NCBI RefSeq assembly: GCF_009812055.1
Contig: NZ_WQNH01000011.1
Coordinates: 1-64,000 of the forward strand
Direction of reading: 5' to 3'
Length of the DNA stretch: 64,000 nucleotides
From: Chelativorans xinjiangensis
Lineage (GTDB): Bacteria > Pseudomonadota > Alphaproteobacteria > Rhizobiales > Rhizobiaceae
The translations under genes and the position numbers were made by a program. The notes under the pieces were generated by a model. The model was not told the origin of the DNA, did no database searches, and was given only the letters and a program-made list of their open reading frames with translations. This document shows positions 37,080 through 46,689 of the stretch, piece by piece. Numbering within the stretch: the stretch's first letter is position 1; each line of letters opens with the position of its first letter.

Positions 37080-38186
37080 TCAAGCCGCGGCCTTCGCCCG
37101 CTCCGGAAACAGCTTCGCCAGCCCCTCCGCCGAGGCCTCCGCCACCCCGCGTTCAGTGATCAGCCCGGTCACCAGCCGCGATGGCGTCACATCGAAGGCC
37201 GGGTTGCCGGCGGGGGTCGCGTCGGGCGAGATGCGCACCTGCCGCGTCCTCCCGTCCTCGTCACGCCCCCACACCAGCGACACCTCGTCGCCCGAGCGTT
37301 CCTCGATGGGAATTTCCTTCACCCCGTCGCGTACCGTCCAGTCGATGGTCGGCGAAGGCAGGGCGACGTAGAAGGGCACGCCGTTGTCCTTCGCTGCGAG
37401 CGCCTTCAGGTAGGTGCCGATCTTGTTGCACACGTCGCCATGGGCGGTGGTGCGGTCTGTACCGACGATCACCAGGTCCACCATGCCCCTCTGCATCAGG
37501 TGACCGCCGGCATTGTCGACGATCAGCGTATGCGGCACGCCATGCCCCGCCATCTCCCAAGAGGTGAGATGCGCACCCTGGTTGCGCGGCCGCGTCTCGT
37601 CCACATAGACGTGGACGGGGATGTTCTCCTCCGTCGCCAGATAGATCGGCGAGGTGGCGGTGCCGTAGTCCACCGTCGCCAGCCAACCAGCGTTGCAGTG
37701 GGTGAGGATGTTCACCGGCTCACCCGGCTTCTTGGTCCTGGCAATCTCCTTGATGATCTTCATGCCGTGCCTGCCGATCGAGCGGTTCAAGTCCACGTCT
37801 TCATGGGCAATCTCCGCCGCGCGGCGATACGCCGCCTCTGCGCGTTCAGGCTCCGGCAGGGGCTTGAGCAGATTGCGCATCTCGTCCAGCGCCCAGCGCA
37901 GGTTGATGGCTGTGGGACGCGTCGCGTGCAGTTCTTCCCACGCGGCGTCGAGCGCCCCGTCGGACGGATCCTCGCGCATCCTGATCGCAACGCCGTATGC
38001 CGCCGTCACGCCGATCAGCGGCGCCCCGCGCACCCACATGTCGCGGATGGCGGTGGCGATGCCCGCGACGTCGCGCACGTTTTCCACGCGGAACTCGTGC
38101 GGCAGCCAGCGCTGGTCGATGAGGTCGACGGACCAGCCGTCCGCGTTCACCCAGATGGTACGGTAATGCTTGCCTGCGACTTTCAT
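37080..38186 (-). CDS. mtnA: S-methyl-5-thioribose-1-phosphate isomerase
   Basis: This enzyme converts methylthioribose-1-phosphate to methylthioribulose-1-phosphate. The 368 residues belong to the eIF2B-like isomerase family. The catalytic Cys is at 164 ([17 protein letters not shown]) and the catalytic Asp at 244 ([20 protein letters not shown]); the N-terminal block [13 protein letters not shown] is also present. It overlaps mtnK by four bases. Next to an aldolase-dehydrogenase fusion and a ribose-type importer, it is likely part of a methylthioribose or 5-deoxyribose route and not necessarily of full methionine salvage. Confidence 0.95.
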   Translation of the reverse strand: MKVAGKHYRTIWVNADGWSVDLIDQRWLPHEFRVENVRDVAGIATAIRDMWVRGAPLIGVTAAYGVAIRMREDPSDGALDAAWEELHATRPTAINLRWALDEMRNLLKPLPEPERAEAAYRRAAEIAHEDVDLNRSIGRHGMKIIKEIARTKKPGEPVNILTHCNAGWLATVDYGTATSPIYLATEENIPVHVYVDETRPRNQGAHLTSWEMAGHGVPHTLIVDNAGGHLMQRGMVDLVIVGTDRTTAHGDVCNKIGTYLKALAAKDNGVPFYVALPSPTIDWTVRDGVKEIPIEERSGDEVSLVWGRDEDGRTRQVRISPDATPAGNPAFDVTPSRLVTGLITERGVAEASAEGLAKLFPERAKAAA

Positions 38187-39469
38187 GACTGCCTCCCCAT
38201 CAAGGCGCTAGCGCGCCCTTCATCAAGCAGTTGCGCCAAGTGGTTGATCTCCGTGAGCGAGGCGATGTGGCGCCGGTTCACCGCGATGTGACGCCCGAGT
38301 TTCAGCGCCGCTGCCTCGCAGGTCGCCCTCATCCCCGTGTCCTCGATATCCTCGAAGTCGGCATTGTGGGCGAGGCCGAGGATGCGCCGGTGCATCTCCA
38401 CCCCGGCAAAGCCCAGCATGTCGGTCCAGATCTCGTGTAGCACATGGCCCAGCGCCTGCTCGGCCCCCAGCGCATCGCCCTGATCCTCATAGAGGCAACT
38501 AGGATACAGCATGCCCGCACGCTCCGTGCGCCACAGCCGGGAAAACTCCGCCCGGAAGACGGCCCACGTCTCCTCGATCACCTGCAATAGATAGGTGCGC
38601 ATTCCGGCACGGGAACCCCCTGCCTCGTGGCCTTTCTGCGAGAAGAAAGCCATCCAGTAGTTGGCGAGCAGCATGCCGACATCGAAGGCGATGGGGCCGT
38701 AGAAGGCAAACTCCGGGTCGATGACCCGCGTGTCCTTAGCCGTCACCATCACCGAGCCCGTGTGCAGGTCGCCGTGCACCAGCGTCTCGGCCTTGGCGGC
38801 GAAGAGATGCTTCATCCTCTGCGCCTCGACCTTGAGGTCGCGGTCAGCCCTCAGTTCCGCCACCACCGGCTCGAGCTCCGGCGTGTGCCGGTTCATGGGG
38901 GCGTCGAAATAGGGATCGGTGAAGACGAGGTTCTCGGTGATGTCGCAAAGCTCTGTGTTGTCGGCGAACAGCGCCAGGTCCGCCTTGCGTTCGCGCGTCT
39001 CCATGTGAAAGTCCGAGCCGCGGAAGAGCGTGCGCGCCATGAAGAGCCCGAGGTCCTCGGCGATCTTCGGAAGCTGTTCCCCCTTGATGAGCGCGCGCCG
39101 CAGGATGATGTGCGGCGACAGATACTCCATGACGATCAGCGCCTGGGCCTCATCGAAGTAAAAGACCGCCGGCACCGATCCCGGCGCCCGCTTTTCCTGC
39201 CGCGTCAGCGCGTGATACTCGAAGAAGGAGCGTTTCAGCGGCAGCGGCCAGCTGTCGCCGACGAGCCGCACATAGGGAAGCGCCTGTTTGACGACGACAC
39301 TGCCCGCCTCACCCTTGACGATGAAAACGAGATTGAGGTTGCCGTCGCCCACCTCGCGCACCTTCCAATGCTCCGGCGCCGCACCGACCCGCTCCGCCAC
39401 GGCGGGAAGCGCGCTCAGCCGCGGGGCCAGCGTCTCCACCGTCAACGCCTGAAACGCGTCTTCCTTCAT
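38183..39469 (-). CDS. mtnK: S-methyl-5-thioribose kinase
   Basis: This kinase phosphorylates methylthioribose at C1 with ATP. The 428 residues have a protein-kinase-like fold. The catalytic loop is [11 protein letters not shown] (His 232 onward) and the metal-binding DPE is at 251-253. The N-terminal nucleotide loop is [11 protein letters not shown]. It is the first gene of a two-gene operon with mtnA. A kinase, not phosphorylase MtnP, implies that free methylthioribose is the substrate, as would come from import or from MTA nucleosidase. Its promoter shares the palindrome at 39623-39647 with the divergent ABC operon. Confidence 0.95.
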   Translation of the reverse strand: MKEDAFQALTVETLAPRLSALPAVAERVGAAPEHWKVREVGDGNLNLVFIVKGEAGSVVVKQALPYVRLVGDSWPLPLKRSFFEYHALTRQEKRAPGSVPAVFYFDEAQALIVMEYLSPHIILRRALIKGEQLPKIAEDLGLFMARTLFRGSDFHMETRERKADLALFADNTELCDITENLVFTDPYFDAPMNRHTPELEPVVAELRADRDLKVEAQRMKHLFAAKAETLVHGDLHTGSVMVTAKDTRVIDPEFAFYGPIAFDVGMLLANYWMAFFSQKGHEAGGSRAGMRTYLLQVIEETWAVFRAEFSRLWRTERAGMLYPSCLYEDQGDALGAEQALGHVLHEIWTDMLGFAGVEMHRRILGLAHNADFEDIEDTGMRATCEAAALKLGRHIAVNRRHIASLTEINHLAQLLDEGRASALMGRQS

Positions 39470-39622
39470 TCTCTTGCCTCCTCCCGTACCCCCACCGATT
39501 GTGGAGCCTCAACAGTTCATCGTCTATCCGACCTTGCGCCTCTTGGCCGTGGATCCCCGGGTCAAGCCGAGGGCCTACCTCCCCCGCGCCTGCCGTCTCG
39601 GATCACGCTACCAACGCTCTGT

Positions 39623-39647
39623 CATTTGTCAATGATGTTGACAAATG
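39623..39647. promoter_or_regulatory. Palindromic operator with two divergent -35 elements (mtnK / ABC)
   Basis: CATTTGTCAA TGATG TTGACAAATG is a perfect 10-5-10 inverted repeat. Each arm contains TTGACA facing outward as a -35 hexamer. TAGCGT follows at 17 bases on the plus strand (39661) and at 16 bases on the minus strand, as a weak -10. A related palindrome with the shared core TTGACAAA lies at 46690-46707 before the SorC-type regulator gene, so the same regulator may bind both. Confidence 0.75.
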
Positions 39648-39683
39648 CTTGGCCTGTGCCTAGCGTCATTCTGGGAGGAAGTC

Positions 39684-41195
39684 ATGGCAGAGGACGCCAT
39701 TTTCCGCATTGCGGGTCTCGGCAAATCGTTCGGCCGCAACGAGGTGTTGCGCGGCATCTCGCTGGAATTGCGTGCCGGCGAGGTGACCGTGCTGATGGGC
39801 GCCAACGGCGCCGGCAAGTCCACGCTCGTCAAGATCATGAGCGGCATCCACCGTGCCGACAGCGGTTCCATGGCGCTGGGCGCCTCCCCCTTCGCGCCTT
39901 TGACACCCGCCGAGGCGATGCGCGCCGGCGTCGTCACCGTTCACCAGAACATCGATGACGGCGTGGTCGGCACGCTGGACGTCGCCACCAACCTCGTCCT
40001 CGACCGGCTCAACGGCGCCGGCCGTGGCACCTTCTTCAACCCCCGCCGCGTACGCCGCGAGGCGCGGGAGGTTGCAAGCCGCATGGGGCTCGCCATCGAC
40101 CTGTCCACCGATGTTACCGAGCTTCCGCTGGCCGACCGGCAGATGGTGGCCATCGCCCGCGCCATGGCGCACGAGCCGAAGGTGATGATCCTCGACGAGC
40201 CCACCTCGTCCTTGTCGAGCAACGAGGCCGAGCGCCTCTTCGCCCTTATCGAGCGCCTGCGCGCCCGCGGCGTCGCCATCCTCTACATCTCACACCGCAT
40301 GTCCGATATCCGCCGCGTGGCCGACCGCATCATATCCTTGCGCGACGGGCGCATCTCCGGCCTCTTCGAGGAAAAGCCGCTCGACTACGAGGGCGCGGTC
40401 AACGCCATGCTGGGGCAGAGCCTGGGGGCGAGCGGCGTCGCCTCGCAGTCGGCAACGCGGGCGATCTTCGCGGCAAGCGGTCTGCAGCTTGCCGAGGGCG
40501 CGCGACCGTTCTCGCTCGAACTCGGCGCCGGCGAGGTGGTGGCTGTCACCGGCCTCGTCGGCGTCGGCAAGACGCGGCTGGCCGAAACCCTCTTCGGCAT
40601 CCAGGCTCCGCTCGTCGGCGAAATGCACCTCGACGGCAGCCCCTACGCGCCGGCAACCCCCACTGAGGCCATCCGCCGCGGCGTCTTCCTCGTCGCCAAG
40701 GACCGCGCCAAGACCGGCATCGTGCCCGATTTCAACATCTACGAGAACATGAGCCTGCCCTTCTTGCCGCGCTTCTCGCATTTCGGCATGGCCAGGCGCC
40801 GGGCCGAGCGCGCCGCCGCGCGCCGCCAGATCGCCGACCTCAAGGTGGTCTGCCGCTCCGAACGCGACGATCTCGCCACCCTTTCGGGCGGCAACCAGCA
40901 GAAGGTGACGGTCGCGCGCTGGCTGTCGCAGTCGTCCCGAATGCTCATACTCGACGAACCCTTCCAGGGCGTCGACATCGCCGCCCGCCACGACATCGCG
41001 GCCAAACTGCGCGAAAGCGCCGCCAAGCGGGCGACGCTCCTGTTCCTGACGGAACTCGACGAGGCCTTGGAGACGGCAGACCGCATCCTCGTCATGTCCG
41101 AGCACACAATCGTCGGCGAGCATTTGAACCGGGACGTGGACATGGATCGCCTCCTGGCCGAGGTGGCGGGCAAGGGGCTTCAGGGTGCGGCGTGA
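39684..41195 (+). CDS. Ribose-type ABC transporter ATPase (RbsA-like)
   Basis: The 503-residue protein has the RbsA double ATPase layout. The first domain has Walker A GANGAGKST and a Walker B region ending LDEPTSSLSSNEAERLF. The second has GLVGVGKTRLAETL and signature LSGGNQQKVTVARWL. I chose ATG 39684, which follows GGGAGGAA. It powers uptake through the permease and binding protein encoded downstream. It is divergent from mtnK-mtnA across a 214-base region with the shared operator. Confidence 0.92.
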   Translation: MAEDAIFRIAGLGKSFGRNEVLRGISLELRAGEVTVLMGANGAGKSTLVKIMSGIHRADSGSMALGASPFAPLTPAEAMRAGVVTVHQNIDDGVVGTLDVATNLVLDRLNGAGRGTFFNPRRVRREAREVASRMGLAIDLSTDVTELPLADRQMVAIARAMAHEPKVMILDEPTSSLSSNEAERLFALIERLRARGVAILYISHRMSDIRRVADRIISLRDGRISGLFEEKPLDYEGAVNAMLGQSLGASGVASQSATRAIFAASGLQLAEGARPFSLELGAGEVVAVTGLVGVGKTRLAETLFGIQAPLVGEMHLDGSPYAPATPTEAIRRGVFLVAKDRAKTGIVPDFNIYENMSLPFLPRFSHFGMARRRAERAAARRQIADLKVVCRSERDDLATLSGGNQQKVTVARWLSQSSRMLILDEPFQGVDIAARHDIAAKLRESAAKRATLLFLTELDEALETADRILVMSEHTIVGEHLNRDVDMDRLLAEVAGKGLQGAA

Positions 41196-41216
41196 AGGAA
41201 GTGGAGAGTTCAACTC

Positions 41217-42278
41217 ATGGACAGTAACCTGGCCGAGAAACCGACGGCTGAAATGCATGAGACGACGCCCGCCCGTCCGCGCCTTCCGCTGCGCAACCTC
41301 ATCATTCGCTACGGCTTCCTGACCCTCCTTGCCGGCCTCATCGTCTTCTTCTCGCTGGCCACGCGCGGCTTCGCCTCGCCTCAAGCTGCGGTCTTCATTT
41401 TGCAGTCGGTCTCCATCACCGGTATCCTGGCGCTCGGTGTGACGGCCACCCTGGTCGTCGGCGGCTTCGACCTTTCCATCGGCTCCATCGCCACCTCCGC
41501 CATGATGGCAGCCGCCTATGTCATGGTGATTCTGGAGCAGAACGCCTTCGTTGCCGTCGTCGCCTGCCTCGCCATCGGCGCTTTCGTCGGCCTTATCAAC
41601 GGCCTCATCATCTGCTACATGCGCGTGCCGGACCTGCTTGCCACCCTGGGCATGATGTTCCTGCTCATCGGCCTGCAGCGCATTCCCACCGAGGGCCGCT
41701 CCATCGCCGCCGGCATGACCATGCCCGACGGCTCGACCGCCGAGGGCACCTTCAGCACCGCCTTCCTGGCGCTTGGCCGCCACCGCTTCGACTTCTTCAT
41801 CGAAAACCTGGTGCCGGCTGCGGTGGTGGTGCTCATCGTGCTCGCCGTCCTCATCTGGTTCTTCCTCGAATACACCCGCTTCGGCCGCATGATGTATGCC
41901 GTGGGCTCGAACGCGCGCGCCGCCGAGTTCGCCGGCGCACCGGTCAAGGCCTACAAGATCTGGGCCTATGTCATCTCCGGCGTCTTCGCGTCCATCGGCG
42001 GCATCCTCTTGGCCGCCCGCCTCGGCCGCGGCGACATCGCCTCGGGCAACAATCTTCTGCTCGACGCGGTCGCCGCCGCCCTCATCGGCTTCGCCGTCCT
42101 GGGCGCGGCCAAGCCAAACGCCTTCGGCACGGCCATCGGCGCGCTTTTCGTCGGCGTGCTCCTACAGGGCCTGACCATGATGAACGTGCCCTACTACACG
42201 CAGGATTTCGTCAAGGGGGCGGTGCTGGTCGTCGCGCTCGTATTCACTTTCGCACTGCTTGGCCGCAACGGCCGGTAG
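41217..42278 (+). CDS. Ribose-type ABC permease (RbsC-like)
   Basis: The 353-residue permease has about 8-10 membrane segments. The family motif IGAFVGLINGLIICYMRVPD and the C-terminal GIGALFVGVLLQG-type sequence (AIGALFVGVLLQGLTMMNVP) are visible. An insert of about 25 residues (GRSIAAGMTMPDGSTAEGTF) sits in the middle. It lies 21 bases after the ATPase gene. Ligand is inferred from linkage to mtnK/mtnA as methylthioribose or 5-deoxyribose. Confidence 0.92.
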   Translation: MDSNLAEKPTAEMHETTPARPRLPLRNLIIRYGFLTLLAGLIVFFSLATRGFASPQAAVFILQSVSITGILALGVTATLVVGGFDLSIGSIATSAMMAAAYVMVILEQNAFVAVVACLAIGAFVGLINGLIICYMRVPDLLATLGMMFLLIGLQRIPTEGRSIAAGMTMPDGSTAEGTFSTAFLALGRHRFDFFIENLVPAAVVVLIVLAVLIWFFLEYTRFGRMMYAVGSNARAAEFAGAPVKAYKIWAYVISGVFASIGGILLAARLGRGDIASGNNLLLDAVAAALIGFAVLGAAKPNAFGTAIGALFVGVLLQGLTMMNVPYYTQDFVKGAVLVVALVFTFALLGRNGR

Positions 42279-42312
42279 GCGGGACATCGGGAGGGTAAAA
42301 GTGGAGGAAAAC

Positions 42313-43368
42313 ATGAAATTCTCACGCAGACATCTGGGCAGGCTCGCCGCCGGCCTTCTGGGGGCAAGCATGCTGTGGCCGGCGGCCGCAGGCGCGCAGG
42401 ACATGCCCGCCCCCTTCGACAATCCGGGCGACGTGGAGATTGCGCTGGTGCGCTATCTGTCGACCGGCGATTTCTTCCAGGCCTATCTGTCGGGCGTCGA
42501 GGCCCAGGCCAAGGCGCTGGGCGTCAACCTGCGCGTCTTCGACAGCCGCCAGGACGCGGCCCTTCAGGCGGACATGGTGGACCAGGCGATCGCGCTTGGC
42601 GTCGACGGCATCGTCATCCAGCACGGCCTGACGGAATCCATGAAGGAAGCCGCGCAGCGCGCCGTGGACGCCGGCATCAAGGTCGTCGCCTTCGACGTCA
42701 ACGTGGAGAACGAGGCGATCCCGCAGATCGAGCAGTCCGACCGCGACCTTGCCCGCCTGGCGCTCGAACAGGCGATCGAGGACAACGGCGAGGAGTGGAA
42801 GGCCGGCTACGTCTACGTCGCCGGTATCGCGCCGCTCGACCGGCGCAACGAGACCTGGGTAGAGTTCAAGGAGAAATATCCGGGCATCGAGGAAGTCGCG
42901 CAGTTCGGCACGCTCGACAACCCGATCGCCAACTCGGTCGCCAACCAGGCACGCTCGGTCGTCACCGCCAACCCGGACATTGAGGTCATGTTCGCGCCCT
43001 ATGACGAGTTCGCCAAGGGCGTGAAGATCGCCGTCGACGAGGCGGGGCTTGCCGACGGCATCAAGATCTACTCCGCCGACATCTCGACGGCCGACATCTC
43101 CGCCATGCGCGAGCCCGGCAGCGCCTGGGCCGCGACGGCCGCCACCAACCCGGCCGTCGTCGGCGAGGTCTCGGTACGCGCGCTCGCCATGCTCTTGGCC
43201 GGCGAGGACCCCGGCCAGAACGTCATCGTCCCGCCGACGCTGATCACCCAGACCCAGCTCAACGACGAGGACATCAAGAACATGGAGGAGCTGTCGCAGA
43301 AGCTGCCGCAGTTCGCCCATGCCGACGTCGCGGTGCCGGAGTGGATGCCGCTGCCGCCGCGCGAGTAG
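42313..43368 (+). CDS. Ribose-type periplasmic binding protein (RbsB-like)
   Basis: The 351 residues have a signal peptide (MKFSRRHLGRLAAGLLGASM, cut near AGAQD) and a peripla_BP_4 fold. It shows the repeated pattern ALGVDGIVIQHGLTESMKEA, with the pocket loop VVAFDVNVENEAIPQIEQSD. An excellent GTGGAGGAAA precedes ATG 42313. It completes the ATPase-permease-binding protein operon. A repeat element (43405-43560) follows the stop codon. Confidence 0.92.
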   Translation: MKFSRRHLGRLAAGLLGASMLWPAAAGAQDMPAPFDNPGDVEIALVRYLSTGDFFQAYLSGVEAQAKALGVNLRVFDSRQDAALQADMVDQAIALGVDGIVIQHGLTESMKEAAQRAVDAGIKVVAFDVNVENEAIPQIEQSDRDLARLALEQAIEDNGEEWKAGYVYVAGIAPLDRRNETWVEFKEKYPGIEEVAQFGTLDNPIANSVANQARSVVTANPDIEVMFAPYDEFAKGVKIAVDEAGLADGIKIYSADISTADISAMREPGSAWAATAATNPAVVGEVSVRALAMLLAGEDPGQNVIVPPTLITQTQLNDEDIKNMEELSQKLPQFAHADVAVPEWMPLPPRE

Positions 43369-43404
43369 GCAGTTCAGGTCGGGACCGAGAAGGGCCTTGT
43401 CAGA

Positions 43405-43560
43405 CGAGATTAGGTCGGTTCCCCACCGCGCGTCATTCCGGCCGAACGAAGTGAGGGCCGGGATCCATTCCGTGACGGAGACGTTTCGGAATGGGTCCCG
43501 GACAGCCCTCGCCCTACGGGCTCCGGCTTCCAGGATGACGTCCCGCCTGATCCGGCCTCA
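43405..43560. repeat. Second copy of the long palindromic element
   Basis: The core 43440-43530 is a reverse-oriented relative of the element at 3067-3235. It includes CCGAACGAAGTGAGGGCCGG and a GGAATGGGTCCCGGACA segment, and flanking arms around GAGATTAGGTCGG are partly preserved. The arms no longer form a perfect inverted repeat. It sits between two convergent operons (the ABC transporter and the aldolase). Confidence 0.75.
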
Positions 43561-43572
43561 ATTCATCCAGCG

Positions 43573-45627
43573 CTACCGCAGCGCGGCCGCGATATTCCCG
43601 CCGTCCACCGTCGTCACATCCGCTGTCGTGCGCTCAGCCAGCGCCTGGTGCAGGAAGGCCTGCGCCACGTCCTCGGCACGCACTTCAAGGCCAAGCAGGT
43701 TGCCGCCCATATAGTCCTTCTCCGACACCCCACGCGCCTTGGCGCGGCTGGCGATCATCTCGTCGGTCAACAGCCCGGAGCGAATGCGGTCGGCATTGAC
43801 CGCGTTGGAGCGGATGCCGTCCGGCCCGTAGTCGAGGGCGTATTGGCGGGAGAGGAACAGGGTGGCGGCCTTGGGCAGGCCGTAGGCGCCGAAATTGGCG
43901 CCGGGGTTCACCGCCTGCTTGGACGTGTTGAAGAGGAGCACGCCGCCGGTCTTCTGCATCTGGAAGATTCGCACGGCGTTCTTCGCCACACTCTGGTGGG
44001 CGAAGAAGTTGAGCTCGAAGCTCCTGCGCAAGGTGGCGTCGTCGAGTTCGCCGATCCTGCCCTGCCAGGCCGCCCCTGCGTTCGAAATGGCGATGTCGAC
44101 ACCGCCATAGACCTCCACCGCGCGGTCGAAGGCGGCGCGCACGGAGGCGGGGTCCGTCACGTCGGCGCCGACGCCGACCGCGGCGTTGCCCACCTCCCTG
44201 GCGACCGCCTCGGCCTTCCCTGCATCGAGATCGACCACCACCACATGCGCGCCCTGGGCGGCGAAGAGCCTGGCCGTCGCGGTGCCGATGGCGCCGGCGC
44301 CGCCGGTGATCAGCATCACCTGGCCGGACAGCGCCTTCGGCTTGTTGGCGGCGAGCTTGGCCTGCTCCAGCGACCAGTATTCGAGTTCGAACAGGTCAGA
44401 AAGGGCGAGCGGATGGAAGGCGCCGACGGTCTCCGCCCCGGTCACGGCCTCGACCAGCATCTCGCCGCAATCGGCCGCGACTTTCGCCTCCTTTAGGCTG
44501 CGCCCGTGGCCGAAGAGGCCCAGGCCCCGGACGAGGGTAAGCCGCGGCATGGGGTCGAGCATGGTGCGCTTGACGTCGTCGCGCGCATCGTTGGTCTCGA
44601 AATAATCGCGGTAGCGGGCGGAGAACTCCGTCACCTTCGCGCGGATCGTCTCGCCGTACTCCTCGAGCTTACCCGCCTCCGGCGCCGGCAGCACCATGGG
44701 GCCGGTCTTGATGCGGATGGAAAGATCGGGCGTGGAGACGCCGCGCGTGGCAAGCTCCTCCGCCGTCTTAGCGTTCACATAGTCGAGGATCTTCGGCGAG
44801 GTGCGGAAATCCGAAACCATGCGGCCGAAGCGCTCCTCCCCCTCTGGGATAGCGATGGCGCCGCGCAGATAGGGCCCGATCTCAGCCGGCTTGGCGAGCG
44901 CTGTGGGCAGCGCGACGGATACGAAGGGCTTCTTGCCCTTCCGCGCCACGCAATCCTCGGCCATGGTCACGAACTCGATCATCAGGTCGTAGGCCTCCTT
45001 CGCGCCTTGGGCGAAGGTGAAGATGCCGTGCTTGTCGAGGATGAAGCCTTCCATGGAAGGGTCGGCGTCATAGATGTCGGCAGCCGCCTTGGCGAGATCG
45101 AAGCCGGGCTTGATGTAGGGCACGAAGCCGAGCCGCTTGCCGAAGACCTCGCGGCACAAGGGCTCACTGTCCTCCTGGTCGACCAGTGCCAGAATGGCGG
45201 TGGAATGCGTGTGGTCGACGAATTTGTGCGGCAGGAAGGCGTGCAGCAGCGTCTCGATGGAGGGGTTGGGAGCGTAGGCGTCGATGAGGTTGGCGCGCTG
45301 CATGGCCACCATATCCTCATCGGAAAGCGCGTCGAGCTTGCGGGCGGCCAGAAGCGCATCCATCTTCACCGCGGGCAGGCCGGCAGGCTCGATGACGCCC
45401 ATATCCCAGCCACTGCCCTTGACGCAAAGCACTTCCCATTCCTGGCCGAGAATGTCCTTCGCCCTGGTCTTCAGCGAGGTGTTGCCGCCGCCGTGCAGCA
45501 CCAGCCGCGGCTCGCCCCCGAGCAGGCGTGTCGTGTAGACCCTGAGTGCCAAGTCGCGGCCAACGCCCTTCGCGGCATAGTCCTCGACCAGCTTTTCGGC
45601 ATGGCTGCTATTCCAGAGGTTCTGCAT
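43573..45627 (-). CDS. Bifunctional class II aldolase / short-chain dehydrogenase
   Basis: The 684-residue fusion has an N-terminal class II aldolase of the FucA/RhaD type (about 1-420). The zinc ligands are His 139 and 141 (HTHS) and His 200 (DKHGIF). The C-terminal SDR domain (about 433-684) has TGGAGAIGTATARLF and the catalytic Tyr 582 and Lys 586 (AYGLPKAATL). Fusions of this type act in rhamnose catabolism (RhaD), but no rhamnose isomerase or kinase is nearby. With mtnK and mtnA present, cleavage of methylthioribulose-1-phosphate to dihydroxyacetone phosphate and methylthioacetaldehyde, then conversion of the aldehyde by the dehydrogenase, is a strong inference (the DHAP shunt). Confidence 0.9.
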   Translation of the reverse strand: MQNLWNSSHAEKLVEDYAAKGVGRDLALRVYTTRLLGGEPRLVLHGGGNTSLKTRAKDILGQEWEVLCVKGSGWDMGVIEPAGLPAVKMDALLAARKLDALSDEDMVAMQRANLIDAYAPNPSIETLLHAFLPHKFVDHTHSTAILALVDQEDSEPLCREVFGKRLGFVPYIKPGFDLAKAAADIYDADPSMEGFILDKHGIFTFAQGAKEAYDLMIEFVTMAEDCVARKGKKPFVSVALPTALAKPAEIGPYLRGAIAIPEGEERFGRMVSDFRTSPKILDYVNAKTAEELATRGVSTPDLSIRIKTGPMVLPAPEAGKLEEYGETIRAKVTEFSARYRDYFETNDARDDVKRTMLDPMPRLTLVRGLGLFGHGRSLKEAKVAADCGEMLVEAVTGAETVGAFHPLALSDLFELEYWSLEQAKLAANKPKALSGQVMLITGGAGAIGTATARLFAAQGAHVVVVDLDAGKAEAVAREVGNAAVGVGADVTDPASVRAAFDRAVEVYGGVDIAISNAGAAWQGRIGELDDATLRRSFELNFFAHQSVAKNAVRIFQMQKTGGVLLFNTSKQAVNPGANFGAYGLPKAATLFLSRQYALDYGPDGIRSNAVNADRIRSGLLTDEMIASRAKARGVSEKDYMGGNLLGLEVRAEDVAQAFLHQALAERTTADVTTVDGGNIAAALR

Positions 45628-45674
45628 CGTCTTCCCATATATCGTTTGTCAGGTTGCGGCTGACGGCCGGGTCG

Positions 45675-46658
45675 TCACGCGGTGGCTTTGGCCGGTTCGT
45701 GCTCATCCGCCCTTGCGCCGGTGTGCTGGATGAGGCGCGCGGCCATGCGCGAGGTCAGCACCAGATGGGTGAAGAAGCGCCCGTTGATCGCCGCCAGAAG
45801 CGGCTCGAACTTCTCGTCCTCCTGCACCACCATGAGCCGGCGCGGGATGGCGCGGATGGCGTCGAAATCGGCCGAGATCATGCGGCGGTTGTAGTCGCAG
45901 TCGAGCCACGCGCCTTCGGCGTCGATGATCTGTCCGGCGATGACGCCGGTCGCCCCTTGTTTCTTGAGCCGGTGAAGCTCCTCAAGGCCGAGCGCACCGC
46001 ATTTGATGACGTGGCTGTCCTCATCGAGCGTGCCGACGGTGAACAGCGCCAGATCGCAGGAGCTGATACCGTCGAGCTGCTCGCGGACGACCGGCTCCTC
46101 ACGCAAAGCGCGCGCCAGCTCTTCCGTGCTCAGGACCAGCGGCGCGTAGAAATTGAGGCCGCGCGCGTTGAGCCGGCGGGCGATCTCCATGGTGCACTGG
46201 TCGGGGCGGTAGGAATAGGGCGAGCCGAGATTGCCGCACAGTTCCACCACCGTGACGCCCTGGCGATCCGCATAGGCCATGGCGTCGGCGATGGCATAGA
46301 CCGTGCGTCCCCAGGCAACGCCGACACGCTCGTTGTTCCTCACCATCTCCAGGAACACGCTCGCCGCCAGCGTCGGGATCTCGGCGGCGGGGTCCTGCGT
46401 CAGCCCCTCCTCGCCCACCAGCCACACCGTCTCCAGCCCCAGCGCGTCCTCGAGACGCCGCGCCATCATGTCGGTGCGGAAAAGCTGCGTGGAGGTGGAG
46501 ATGTTGACGATGCCCGCCTCGCGCGCCCGGCGCAGGTAGAGCGCCACGGAGGCGCGCGAGATATTCAGCCGCTGCGCCACTTCGTCCTGGCGCAGGCCAT
46601 GCGTATAATAGAGCCACGCGGCCTTGTGGACGATCTGATCTGCCGGACGATATGCCAT
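45675..46658 (-). CDS. SorC/DeoR-type sugar-responsive regulator
   Basis: The 327-residue regulator has an N-terminal helix-turn-helix (about 20-60; LRQDEVAQRLNISRASVALY) and a C-terminal sugar-phosphate-sensing domain of the SorC type. The pattern AVSAVGTLDEDSH-like segment reads CDLALFTVGTLDEDSHVIKC. I chose ATG 46658. It lies 47 bases upstream of the aldolase gene on the same strand, so they form an operon. A perfect palindrome overlapping the -35 element (46690-46707) fits autoregulation. A related palindrome lies between mtnK and the ABC operon. Confidence 0.9.
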   Translation of the reverse strand: MAYRPADQIVHKAAWLYYTHGLRQDEVAQRLNISRASVALYLRRAREAGIVNISTSTQLFRTDMMARRLEDALGLETVWLVGEEGLTQDPAAEIPTLAASVFLEMVRNNERVGVAWGRTVYAIADAMAYADRQGVTVVELCGNLGSPYSYRPDQCTMEIARRLNARGLNFYAPLVLSTEELARALREEPVVREQLDGISSCDLALFTVGTLDEDSHVIKCGALGLEELHRLKKQGATGVIAGQIIDAEGAWLDCDYNRRMISADFDAIRAIPRRLMVVQEDEKFEPLLAAINGRFFTHLVLTSRMAARLIQHTGARADEHEPAKATA

Positions 46659-46689
46659 CGGTCTCCTCCGGCTAGACATTATTCATGTG

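Noticed and set aside
43573-45627. Rhamnose catabolism as the role of the aldolase-dehydrogenase region
   Set aside because: No rhamnose isomerase, rhamnulokinase or mutarotase is present, while mtnK and mtnA lie in the same regulon-like block. Rhamnose remains a fallback only if those genes exist elsewhere under the same regulator.
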